DNA from: Lobosporangium transversale | Lineage: Eukaryota > Mortierellomycota > Mortierellomycetes > Mortierellales > Mortierellaceae | DNA length: 64,000 nt | NCBI RefSeq assembly: GCF_002105155.1 | Contig: NW_019029064.1 | Coordinates: 1 to 64,000 of the forward strand | Direction: 5' to 3' | Shown: piece after piece, positions 46,835-57,398 of the stretch | Layout: each line of letters starts with the position of its first letter | Numbering within the stretch: the first letter of the stretch is position 1 | Position numbers and translations under genes: made by a program | The notes under the pieces: generated by a model | What the model saw: only the letters and a program-made list of their open reading frames with translations | Databases searched by the model: none | Told to the model about the DNA's origin: nothing

Positions 46835-49800
46835 TCCGGCTTATGTGAACGAGTCCCTGCGCCAGATGCGATAGAATAAATACAATGGTCTGTAATAATT
46901 TCTTTAGTGATCCAAGCGTCTCGTCCGGATGATGTTCAGAGATCTTGTATATTGTTTTTAATCCTCGAGCAAAACGATGATGAATGGAAGGCATCTTCTC
47001 CATCCACACTACAGTGCATTTGTCACGTGACGCCAGTGTGGGGAGAAAAAAAAAAAAAAAGAGTCCAAAGCGTATCTCTCTTAATTCTATGAATTTCTAT
47101 CCTGCCTTCTATCTCGCGTCTAAAGGATATGCTTTGTAGCTGCTTCACTTATTATCCTTTATAGGAGAGCGAGCCCATAGCGTAGTGCTGCCCTTCCGAG
47201 AGTGAGCCATATCTTTGCAATGGGACTTTATGGTGGATCCAGTTGCATTGCCTTGAAGTGTGAGCTCCTCCTGGATGAATAAGGGTTAAGGCTACAAAGA
47301 ATACTGATCTGTAGGAGAAAGTAGTTCAAAGCTGGCATGAGCTATATCTACAATATTATTTGGTACATGTATTCTGTATTGATTCATCTTTCTCGTCTCA
47401 AAGACTTTATACCCAGACTCGAATCTATTCCCAGACATTAGTCAAGTGTTTGAAACACCTTGATTGTTTACGAGATAAACTGCTTTCAGGTGCCTGGAAC
47501 ACTTCTTGTATACGTCCGTTACAAAGGAATTGGTTGTGTCATATGCCTCAGGATGAATCCTCTTACATACTCTCTCTCCTGAGCAACTTTTAATGTGGCT
47601 CTGTCTTAAGCTTCTTATACTCAGAGATTTAACTTGAATACTTTTTCACATCTGTCAAGGAGGCCATGGTCAAACTTCAAGCTCATGAATCGCGACCTGA
47701 GGTTCTTGGCAACGTAGCATCCTTTGCCATTATCTGAATCATTTCATTAGGTTTGCCTGAAGATTTTGGAAGTGGCTGTTTTATGGTGATCCATGCAAAT
47801 CACGTTGACAAGGAGCGACTTTTATTAGACTTGTTCTGTGTTACAGGGTCTCTTTTTTTATTCTTAGTAACTGAGGCTGAGGGTATTAAAACACGCATGC
47901 ATACTGAGCAAATTGGCAGAGATGCAATACATTAAGCAAAATAAAAGTGTGCTCGTGTTAATGGCATTCGTTAATCGTCGTCCAATAATTCGACAGGAGC
48001 CATGTGGAAATATCATCTCCCAATGATAAAGGCATTCTGTCATCAAAAGAAGCTAAAGCAGGAGGCGATGAGTTAAAGGACAGGAAAAGGCATACAGAGT
48101 CAAGGTTAAAATTTAGTTGCGTTTCATAACCAGGGTATAATTGAAGCCAAGGGGACAGGAGACGCAGGGAGTAAGTTTAAAAGGAGTAGCCGAGATGACG
48201 ATAGTTACAAAGGCTCACACCCACAATGTTTGTAGAAAGAACAAAGTAATTTGTTCACAACGGGTAGGGTCAAGAAGTTGTCCATCTAAAAAAATTTCCC
48301 AACAAACAAAAACTCACTTAATTGACACGTCTTTGTTAAAAAATATAGGTTGAAGAATGGTATTCCTCTTACCTGTTTATTTATTTATTATTTTAAGAGA
48401 AGGAAGAAAGGCAGAGAGACAAGTATGAGTGTATACAAAAAAAAAAAAAAAAGATGTAGTCTACTGCGATGCAATGCGTAAAAAAAGAATAACAGTTGTG
48501 GCCTTGTGCACTGTTCTTTTCCTCAAATTGCGCGCGTTTTTCTTTGCATTTTATTGAATGCTTCTATGCCCTGTGATGACAATGTCCTTGTGCATGTGCG
48601 TACGTTTGTTTGGAGAAGAGGAAGGGGTTGGGGGTTTTCCTCTTTCTGTGGATGAGAACTTCCTCCCCCCTTCTTCTTCTTGCTTCGTCTGTCATCCATA
48701 TCGTTTTATCCTACCTGGTGTCAGTCTGTCCTTTCTACCTCAATATATCAATCATCTCACACCGTATCACACACATTTCACATAGATTAATTTCATCTAT
48801 CAAATCCATCACATATTAATCCGTGCTTGTCCTTTACACTTTTGCCCTGAAGATTCCTTTCCCGAAATCAGCTTCCTTTGCCTCATAGTTCCAATTCATT
48901 CGAATCATCTAGCATCTCAATCTTTCATCTGTCATTGTTACTCATCCTCACTTTGTCATCTGTACCAAAAGTAGGGTTGAATTATCAAAGCAAAGGTAAA
49001 CCAGCCAACGAAACAATCAACCTATTCTCCTATCAACCACAGCTCAAGAGTTAAACATGCGGAGACAGAAAGCATAAGAGGAGTGAGAGTGTGGAAATGG
49101 AGTGTACGTTTATGGACGCTCATGAACATGTGGTACATCGTCCTGTTATAGCCTTTATCGAGTCAAATGAGAGTTCATCACATTCTTTGCCTTTCCGTAG
49201 TTTATTACAGCCTATAATTGAGTATAAAGGGAAAGAAAGGTTACTATTCCTGTTCCTTTGTTCTCGGACCCATCTGGATTGTTTCATCCTCTCCTTTCCA
49301 TGTCTTGTGGCACCCTGTCACTGATCCCTTCCCCTTGCTAACGTCCCTCGTTACACCTTTTCCAAACAATTTTGCAATTGGTGTTCAACTCAAGTTGTAG
49401 ACATGAGGCTGGATATTGTTTCCTTAATCGACAGAATTCTTCTACAAATATCTCTTTTAAGTCCGATGAATGGAATCCTCACTTTATGTGTTTGTGCACT
49501 CTTTTTGACACGTTTTCTTGTGCCAATGACTTCTCTCCTTTTACTCCATTAACAAATGCTCTTCCCTCTTCCAAAACCACAAGAGCAGACAAACATTCAA
49601 AAGTTATGAGAGAAGTCAAGAAGCAATCACAAGCTTATGCTGACCCAGGACAATGTTTTTTCCCTCCATTTACAATAGGCGCAAAAAGACTAGGTCGCTT
49701 TGCGATTCGTCATTACCCAAATAGCTCACATCCGCATTTGTCATTGAAAAAGTCTCCAGTAAAACACACCTGCAGAGCAGTCTTCTTCGGTTTATTTGAT

Positions 49801-49865
49801 CCCGGACTTGGAAAGGTTACAACCGACGTCTTTATTCTTTTTGCATCTGACACACACATCCCAAA
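46835..49865. other. 3-kb spacer and leader region of the RGS gene
   Basis: Divergent promoters of EMC1 (-) and the RGS gene (+) must lie here. There are A-tracts at about 47046-47060 and 48438-48452, and a C/T-rich leader from about 48660 to 48960. Weak coding-like segments at 47360-47935 (for example LKHLDCLRDKLLSGAWNT) are in one frame between stops but unrecognised. An upstream frame from ATG 49486 ends at TGA 49867-49869, overlapping the RGS start codon. Confidence 0.4.
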
Positions 49866-52515
49866 ATGAAGACCACAACATCTGGTCGAGCATTTGCAAA
49901 GGTGAGCATCCCTTCTTCTCATGTTGTGAGAGTCAAATTGGACAGCTAGGCTTCGTTAATCGTCTCTCGCGGGCAGTAAATCTCGGTTAAATCCAGGAGA
50001 TTCATTAACAGGGCAGATCAAGGGATACTCCTACAAGATGCAGATAAATATTGTATCCCTTAAAGATCTTGTTTTCTTGATTTACTTGATGTCTATATGA
50101 TACTCGTAATCGCAGAGCATTGGCATTAGCTAATGTTCCTGTTCCTGAGGAGAGAAATTGAAGACACGCAAAGACTACAAAATATTATTGGTGCGATGAA
50201 CAAAGGCATTAAGAGCCAAGACGAATGATCGAAAAGACCTCCACTAATAAAGCTTTATCGTAACCTTCAAAATACCATACTAGAATATCTTTGACTTATT
50301 TTCGACACTAATGATTTCGCTACCGATCGAAAACCACAAAATTTTTTTAAAAAGCTATCCGAACAGTTTTTTGGCTGAAGATGCTATTTCCAACCTTGGT
50401 GGCCTTCAATTCATCCAAACTAACCATGACGCAGACCCTAGGGACCCCACCAGGATCATTACACGGGTGGTTACAACCCAGTTTTCATTATCACGTGATA
50501 TGGCAAAGAACCTCTGCCAGACATTTATGGACGCACGTCTCTTTGAGAGCGCATCGGACCCTAGTAAGCGAGAATTTCAGAACAAAGGCGTTTATCAAGT
50601 CACAGGGAAGGGTGGACATATCATTGAGAAGTTTGTACGCCGCAATGGATTATCTATAGAAGATACTCGTCACATCACGGCAAATGCAACTCCACGCATT
50701 CTGATTTTAGAACGTGCGGAAGACGAAGACGCAATTGTTTTAAATCAAAAATCTGTCGATACTATTTTTAAACGGTTCGCAGGCTCACGGCCAAATGTTA
50801 TGTCAGATAGCTCAGGGGAGCCATCTACGTTAACTTCAAGTTCTAGTAGAGACAGAATGCAAGCGAGCATTAATCGATGCAATGGAATTGAGGTGAAAGA
50901 CCAACAACATAATTATGACATATATAAGCATACCTTCAATGGAAAAGCTGCCGTTGACTGGATTTTGGATTATACAACAGTTATTAGTAAGGAGGAAGCG
51001 ATCTGCATTGCACAGGAGATGGTTTCAGCTCAATACATTGAACAAGTAGGAGACGAGAGCCGGAATGGACATCCATTATTTAAGGCAGGGAATTCGGCAC
51101 TGTACCATTTCACTGAGCTAGGAAGAGCTGTTTTAGGCTGGGAAAGCCTTATTCACAACCGTGGAAGCAGCGTCAATGGAAGTTGGATGGATGGTAAGTA
51201 GACAGTTTTCTTTCAATATCGTCTCGAGTTGTCACTTAACAGGAATTTCGAACATACAACTTATATATGGCATATAACGTCGGCTTGGTACCTAGGTCGA
51301 AGGCATACCGGCATCAAATTGGGTCGGTCCGGCCCAGAACTACTTCTCTCTACACAGTTTAAGCTTACCTCCAACAATGTCTCAAGGCTTCCTATCTCAG
51401 TGATGCAGGAAAAGCGTCGTTCTGCAGACGAGCACAGCCTTGGAAGCTCAACTCGTTACAGCGACGATGCAACGACAACAAATGGGTCTCTCTACCGTCT
51501 ATCTCAACTCATAAATGACCCGGCCTCCCAATTATTAGCTGATACAGTATCCTCCTATGCGCCATCATCTTCTAGCAAAGATTCCTTGAGCCAGCGTGAA
51601 GGCATTTCTACGAATGGAGGAAGTTCTACTACAGCGCTAGGCTCATCAGCGCAGTCGACAACTTCAAATACGACAAGGCTAAACCTGATCTTGTCCAATT
51701 TGACACTACGTGAAATGTTCAAGGGCTTTTTAAAGCAGAGTCTTTGTGAGGAGAATCTGTCATTCTACATGGAGGTTTTGGACTACAAGGACAAATTTAA
51801 CACCCTCATCAACTCTTCGCAAGCTTACTTACATCCAGGTTCTGAGGAGGTCGGAGCTGGTCGCTCAGCTCCAGAAGGAGCGGCCTCTCTAACAGGTGCA
51901 GGTGGCCTTATTTTGGATGCTCTACATCCACTGTCTTTGCGTGAACTAGAGAAACAGATTTGCACGCAAGCGTTTGCCATCCACGAAACCTACTTGGTAT
52001 CTGGAGCCCCTCGTGAGCTAAATTTACCTCATCAGATGAGGCAGGATATTACTGCCTATATGCAAGCGGTTGTTCGAAATATGAATGCACATCCTCTCCC
52101 GGCATCTACAGCACCCTCGCCAAGCGGCAATCATAGATCTCCGCCTAACTCTAGTTCACCATATACATCATCAGCTGCCCATGACCAACATAATAGTGAT
52201 AATGAGAGTCGGGGAAATAGTGCACCACAGCGGGAGCTGATCCATATTTCGCTCTTTGATCGAATACATGATCACATTTTCAGACTTATGTCAACAGATT
52301 CTGTTCCCAAGTTCACAAAGACGGATAAGTACCGAGAAGCGATGATGAATCGCGTCCGGCAAAAGGACAATATGAGCAATGGTAGTAGTCACAGTATTGT
52401 CAATGCTATTGGCACTATGTCAATCAGCACTAACGGCTTTAACGGGGCGAAACCACCTTCAGTGGGAACGCCAAGGCTCGAGCGAACTGAGCGGGGAGCT
52501 ACACCCAGCGCATAG
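49866..52515 (+). CDS. Regulator of G-protein signalling, FlbA/Sst2 type (DEP-DEP-RGS), 721 aa
   Basis: Three exons: 49866-49901, 50284-51193, 51296-52515; 722 codons in frame. The 12-codon first exon (MKTTTSGRAFAK) joins NIFDLFSTLMISLPIENHK, giving continuity with the conserved start of FlbA homologues (…GRPFAKD-DLFSTLMVSLPL). Domains: a fungal DR/DEP region (YPNSFLAEDAISNLGGLQFI ... DMAKNLCQTFMDARLFES), a second DEP (YKHTFNGKAAVDWILDYTTV), then an RGS domain (TLREMFKGFLKQSLCEENLS; ICTQAFAIHETYL; FDRIHDHIFRLMSTDSVPKF). The RGS domain stimulates G-alpha GTPase activity; DEP domains tether it to receptors or membranes. FlbA proteins switch vegetative growth to development in filamentous fungi. 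The first intron (about 380 nt) is open by chance in part. Confidence 0.93.
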
Positions 52516-52920
52516 CACTTGCGAGATGAGGACATATTTAACAGCATTGGTAGAGAGTAGGAAATGGGACTATTTTCTGGCATGACGACAGATGGCGCCT
52601 ATTCGAACGAGCTTTAAAAGATAGGCTTTCATTGCATCAAAATATACGTTTTAGACACAATAATTGTCCAAAAGAAAGAAGTAAATAAAAAAAAGCAGAG
52701 GATCCCTGGTTTCGATATTTAAGCATCGCTTTATTCACGCTTGTCAATTTATTGATCCTCGTTTGTTGTTCCATGTTTTCTTTTTTGACATTGTACTTTT
52801 GCCACCAATGTTGAGCAAAAAAAAATGAGTCAGCGGCTTGCATTTTTTTTTCCTCATTCAGAATGCAGTCATCAACCACTGCCAACTGTGTAGTCAGTTT
52901 GCCATGATAATGTGAAATAT
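52516..52920. other. Short spacer
   Basis: 3' flank of the RGS gene. No gene recognised. Confidence 0.4.
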
Positions 52921-53258
52921 CTAATAAACATCTGCAATGTTGTCTACTTTTATGGCAATCCTGACAATCCTGACAATCAAGAATCATTTTATTCAAGGTT
53001 GCCACTATGTATAGAGTCATAGAGCACTTACTCCGCTTTGTGCCTTGCAGCCTTATCAAAATCAACAAACTCTGTTGATATGAGAGCACAGACCAGCCTA
53101 GCAAGATAAAATTTAAAAACCAGATCGCCTTGGTTGCCAAGAGAGAAACAAAAGCAGACAGGATTATAGCCATATGGATGCTTATCCGATATCTCACAGT
53201 ATGAAGAGAAATTAAGTGCATTTTCATTCAATAGCATTAGAGGGAAAGGGGAGAGCAT
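52921..53258 (-). CDS. Possible small two-exon gene, 91 aa, unknown
   Basis: The minus-strand frame 53258-53032 reads MLSPFPLMLLNENALNFSS and ends STEFVDFDKAARHKA, running into a perfect GTAAGT donor. Splicing to 52969 (acceptor CAG within a duplicated 9-bp GATTGTCAG) gives EIVRIAIKVDNIADVYY and a stop at 52923-52921. The next CAG, nine bases on, would delete three residues. I recognise no family. Sequence complexity and the strong donor are the only support, so this may be chance. Confidence 0.35.
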
Positions 53259-53806
53259 TTTCTTGAAAAAGATGAAAAAACCTCCAAATTGCGAGGCGCT
53301 TTTCGTACGTATTTAAATACCTTCGCTCCGGATTAGTTTGGGATCGAATGTTAAGCGTAGACGTTTGCTAACAGGTAGGAAATATATATTGCTCAGTTAA
53401 TGACTGCTGAACTCATGAATAGCAATACAAGTGGTGAATAACAGATCTTGGTCCAAGTAGGAGCATCGTTCATTTAATAGACTTGCAGGACACCTGGATC
53501 CTATGAACAGATGTCGGTGATATATTCGACTGAACTCAGCGACAAGAAGCCAAGTTGAGGAATGTTAGCCTTCACAGTTGTTGGCTTCGGGAGGCTGAGC
53601 TGCCTAAAACAATGGTGACATGGGAGGAGCGTACACCTTTGAAGGCCAAAGTACACGGCTAGAACTTCAACTACTCTTCAGACAGTTACTTATTCGATGT
53701 AATGCTAGGCGTGGTCCATATACTGGGCCATAGAAATATTTTTAAGGATGCAGCTTATTCGTCAAGCCGTGATCATATTTCACCAGCTAACGAGGACAGT
53801 TTAGCG
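53259..53806. other. Spacer before the pogo-like element
   Basis: No gene, RNA or repeat recognised. Confidence 0.4.
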
Positions 53807-53822
53807 TACAGTCGAAACTGGT

Positions 53823-53859
53823 TTTTATGCCACTTTTACTAATGAAAAGTGGCATAAAA
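53823..53859. repeat. Perfect 15-bp-arm hairpin inserted in the left terminal repeat
   Basis: Arms TTTTATGCCACTTTT (53823-53837) and AAAAGTGGCATAAAA (53845-53859) enclose a 7-nt loop. The right terminal repeat lacks this segment: there GGTTTTT runs directly into GAACTAACC. So about 39 bp were gained on the left or lost on the right. Confidence 0.9.
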
Positions 53860-54181
53860 GTTTTTGAACTAACCTCTCTAAAAGTTTCATTCTATAAAAA
53901 TGATGAAATGCAGTCACACATATATATTTCTCACATGATACGTCTACACAAAAAAAGTCGCTTTTCTCACAGACTTTTCAGATACCACTCTCTCGTTTTA
54001 TCCGTTCATCGTTCTACACCACGCGTTCTTATATTCAAGGGGACACAATTCAACCAAAACAATAAATGATACTGAAAAGCAAAAATGTCCTTCTTTTCCC
54101 AATGTAACGAGCAACAAAAAATACACCAAACGTGAGCTTGAGGAAATCGACCACTGTCGCAAACAAAGATATAATGATCTC

Positions 54182-56037
54182 TTGCGGAGTGCCAGAAACA
54201 ATGATATGTCTTCCGTTCTTATACTTCCTGAACCTAAACTATACGAGATCCCTATGGCCAGGGTCTCTTATCCCCTGGAGAAACAAGTTGAATTATTAGA
54301 CATATATCACTACCTCGAGAAACGTAAAGGTTCACTTCCTATCAAGCTCTCTCCCAGCTCCTTTGGTCGCTTACTAGGGATCCATCTTCCGAGAAGTAGC
54401 CTTCGGCTCATGCTTAGCCGTGAAGGCCAACTGCGTGCCGCAGCCAAAATGTACCTTTCAGGTACCCATTACGTTGTCAATCGCAAGAACTTGATGCTTG
54501 AGGAGGTCATTTATTACTGGATTCAAGATCAGCGTAAGAAGAACCAGTATGTCAACCGAAGGGTGATCAGACAGGCAGCCAATGTTACATACGCGCTCCT
54601 CTGCGACCTTTAAGATGAATCGAACGGCACTGTATCCGAAGCTCCACCATCATTTTCAGCCTCGTGGTTCGATTCATTCAAGCATCGCTATAATATATCA
54701 TACTGCCAGCTTCATGGAGACGCTGGTTTGGTCGACTTAGAGGAAATTGAGCCTGAGCTCGAGGAGATCCGCCATCTTTGTGCTGAATACACCCCCGATA
54801 ATATTTTCAATTGCGATGAAACAGGCTTCTATTTGAAGGAAATGAGCGCCAGATCTTATACGGTACCTTCCTCCAAAGCTGGAATTAAGGCTCTCAGAGA
54901 CTTCAAAGTCTCGGTCTTATTTTGTATCAACGCCTCTGGCACCTCCCTAGCAATGGCTGAGACCATGAACTCCTTGAAGCCATCGGTTATCGGTAATACA
55001 TTGAATGCATGGTTTATGTTTGTAGTAGCCTTTTCTTTATTCATTTCAATTTATAGCCATTACGACTAGTTGGTATTTGACACTTTCTAGCCAGCCACTT
55101 CGCAAGGAATGTCGAAGAAAATGCGCTATCAAAAATGACGATAGAGAAAACAGATTCAGGGTGGATGAATCGTGAGGTTTTTGTAAAGTGGCTGCAGGGG
55201 TTTGACAATGAGCTCATGCAATCTGCACTTCTTCTCCTTGATTCGGCCGGCGCCCACAGCAATATAGATATGTGTGATGCTAAGGATGGCATCCCATGGA
55301 AGCATGTCAAGATAAGATACCTACCAAAAAACTCGACCCCAGTAACTCAACCGCTTGATGCTGGAGTTATAAGTGTCTTTAAGCCAGCCTTTCTGGAAAT
55401 GCTCACTTACGAAACACACCTCGTTCGTACCTATGACAAGGAGAAGTCCCTCACTAATGGGCAAGCTTGGACATTAATCCCCTATGCATGGGAATGCATC
55501 AAACCCCAGACATTACAGAATTGTTTTGTGAAAACGCCTATTCTTCCAAACGAAATGCGTGAGCAGCTTCGCCGTCGATGATCGAAAGATAATAATGGAG
55601 CAAGGCCGCTTTTATACACTCGACATAGTCGATACATAAAGCAAGAAAAGACATATTTTGAACATTTGATCGCCGAGGTTTCTGCAACGAACAACTGGAA
55701 GTTCAAAGTAGTACAGAATGAGGACGGACAGGGGCCGGATGAAGCAGCGCCACAGCAGGTAGATATGGAGGGAGAGAAGGCAGGCAAGGCTGATGAAGTT
55801 GAAAGCTCACCAGTTGCCGATGAGGATATAGCTGTGACAATTCAAGCACGGGATTATCTAGCAAGAGGTCAGAATGCATTTAGTGTCGGAGGCATCAAGC
55901 AGGTCAGAGAAAGCACTGATGACGGTTCTGAGATTAAACGGAAGATCCGGAGAACCGTGAAAGACCTGGTACGATTCTGTGCCGCCTATAAGAGCGAGAT
56001 GGACACTGAAATCTTGAGTGAGAACAATAAATATTAA
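54182..56037 (+). pseudogene. pogo/Tigger-like DDE transposase, interrupted
   Basis: One frame continues from about 54182 to 54992, across an intron (54993-55090, GTAATA...CTAG), then 55091 to 56037. The N-terminal part (YPLEKQVELLDIYHYLEKRK ... YYWIQDQRKKNQYVNRRVIR) is a CENP-B/Tc5-type helix-turn-helix DNA-binding region. The DDE catalytic residues are all visible: FNCDETGFY (Asp codon near 54815), LLLLDSAGAHSN (near 55240) and PVTQPLDAGVI (near 55357), about 38 residues between the second and third. Two in-frame stops break it: TAA 54611-54613 and TGA 55579-55581, the latter after the catalytic core. The start codon is uncertain. The element is probably unable to move by itself, though the intact termini could still be mobilised. 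Confidence 0.85.
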
Positions 56038-56638
56038 TATTTTTTGTGTGGATATGCATATGAGTGTTGTGGCTGGTCATTAATAGTTATATAAATTAAT
56101 TATAACTATTTTATTTTTACTTTGTATCTACTAATCGGGACATTCTGTCGATCCACAGTTAAAAGAACCTTTGTGCAAAGCCTTAAGCTATCGGTGAGTC
56201 CACCTCACCTAGAAAGCACCACAGTCAGGCCTGTAGGCTAAGTTATAAAAGCCAAAGAACTTCTTCCTCAATAAAGTCTTCAGTTTTCCCCATACGTCTT
56301 GTTCTTGCTATTATCTTTTCCCCTTTTCACAACAAGCATTTGCCGTCCAGGAACTCAGTTTGTGAGCTAACCTATAAAGCTCCCATCTTTCTCTTTCGGC
56401 ATCCTATGACGCTGTTTGTCGTCAAGGTTGTTTGTCTTTATTTTCTCTTGTTATTCTTGTTGACACTCTTTGTACTGTCCTTTCCTGATTTTGTGTCTAT
56501 CTTTTTGCCCCTTAAGCAAAGATACACCTACTATTTACAACATGAGTATATCACGTGAGAAATATATGTGTGACTGCATTTCATCATTTTAGAACAAAAC
56601 TTTTAGAGAGGTTAGTTCAAAAACCAGTTTCGACTGTA

Positions 56639-57398
56639 CATGTGAAGCACTGGATCTGATCAAGAGGAGAGGGCTTCGAAATACAGGCTCCTTGTCGACA
56701 GTTTACAGATCTTCTTGATCTTGTAAAAAACGATAAAAGTATTTGTCAAATGGTATAAACGGATGTAATGATTGTGCATTATTACACATTCATTCAAACT
56801 CTGATCCAACCAGTTTTTTGACTCTAAACCAACGCTCTACGACGCATGTTACTCCTTCAAGTCCTATAGCTCGATGGTGATCATGGCTGAAATTTAGGAA
56901 TCCTGGGTCTTTCAGATCTGCTAGTTTATCTAAGCAAGCTGCCCAGTTTAGTTAGAATCTCTAGCCCGGTAGAAGTCCAAGTGGAGACGCGCAACCACCA
57001 GGGCACTTTCACTTCTACTCGCCTTTAAACAGGTAAAGAGTCTGGTACTCTTTATTAACATTTTATTTTATTTTACTAACAGAAGCGTCATTCTTATGCC
57101 CAATTGCTTGTTGGCTGTTATATCTAATATTTAACACTTTTTTTTTTATGTCTTCCACTTCATGATCACATTGATAATAAAATCTGGTTATCTGGATTCC
57201 TGTAGCTACGAGAAAGCAAGGGCGCAGATATTGAGAAGATCAAAACTATCATGAACATACTCATGCTTTAATTAGACCTGCCAACATTTTGAATGCAGAA
57301 TTTATTGTTTATTCACATCTCGATTCAACCAAAGCTCAACTACAAAAGCCAAGTCCTCTATTCCCTTGTTAAATGCGAATGGGATTTTATCACTAGTT
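56639..57398. other. Spacer between transposon and NUP160
   Basis: No coding exon or repeat recognised. It is the 3' flank of NUP160. Confidence 0.4.

Larger units (their letters stand above)
53809..56636 (+). mobile_element. pogo/Tigger-like (Tc1/mariner superfamily) DNA transposon, 2828 bp
   Basis: Termini CAGTCGAAACTGGTTTTT and its inverse AAAAACCAGTTTCGACTG are flanked by TA dinucleotides (53807-53808, 56637-56638), the canonical TA target of this superfamily. The inverted similarity extends about 90 bp inward (GAACTAACCTCTCTAAAAG ... CAGTCACACATATAT). The left terminal repeat is interrupted by a 39-bp hairpin insertion. Inside is one transposase gene on + with a CENP-B-type DNA-binding region and a DDE catalytic domain, disabled by stop codons. 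Confidence 0.93.

Noticed and set aside
49372-49869. 165-codon open frame read as a protein gene
   Set aside because: Starts only at TTG, low-complexity leader sequence, no domain; kept only as a possible upstream frame from ATG 49486.
50140-50283. Coding-like frame with in-frame stops upstream of the RGS main exon (REIEDTQRLQNIIGAMNKGI), at first read as a nonsense-mutated N-terminus
   Set aside because: Splicing MKTTTSGRAFAK (49866-49901) directly to AATATCTTTGAC at 50284 gives the FlbA-like NIFDLFSTLMISLPIENHK in frame, so the stretch is intron.
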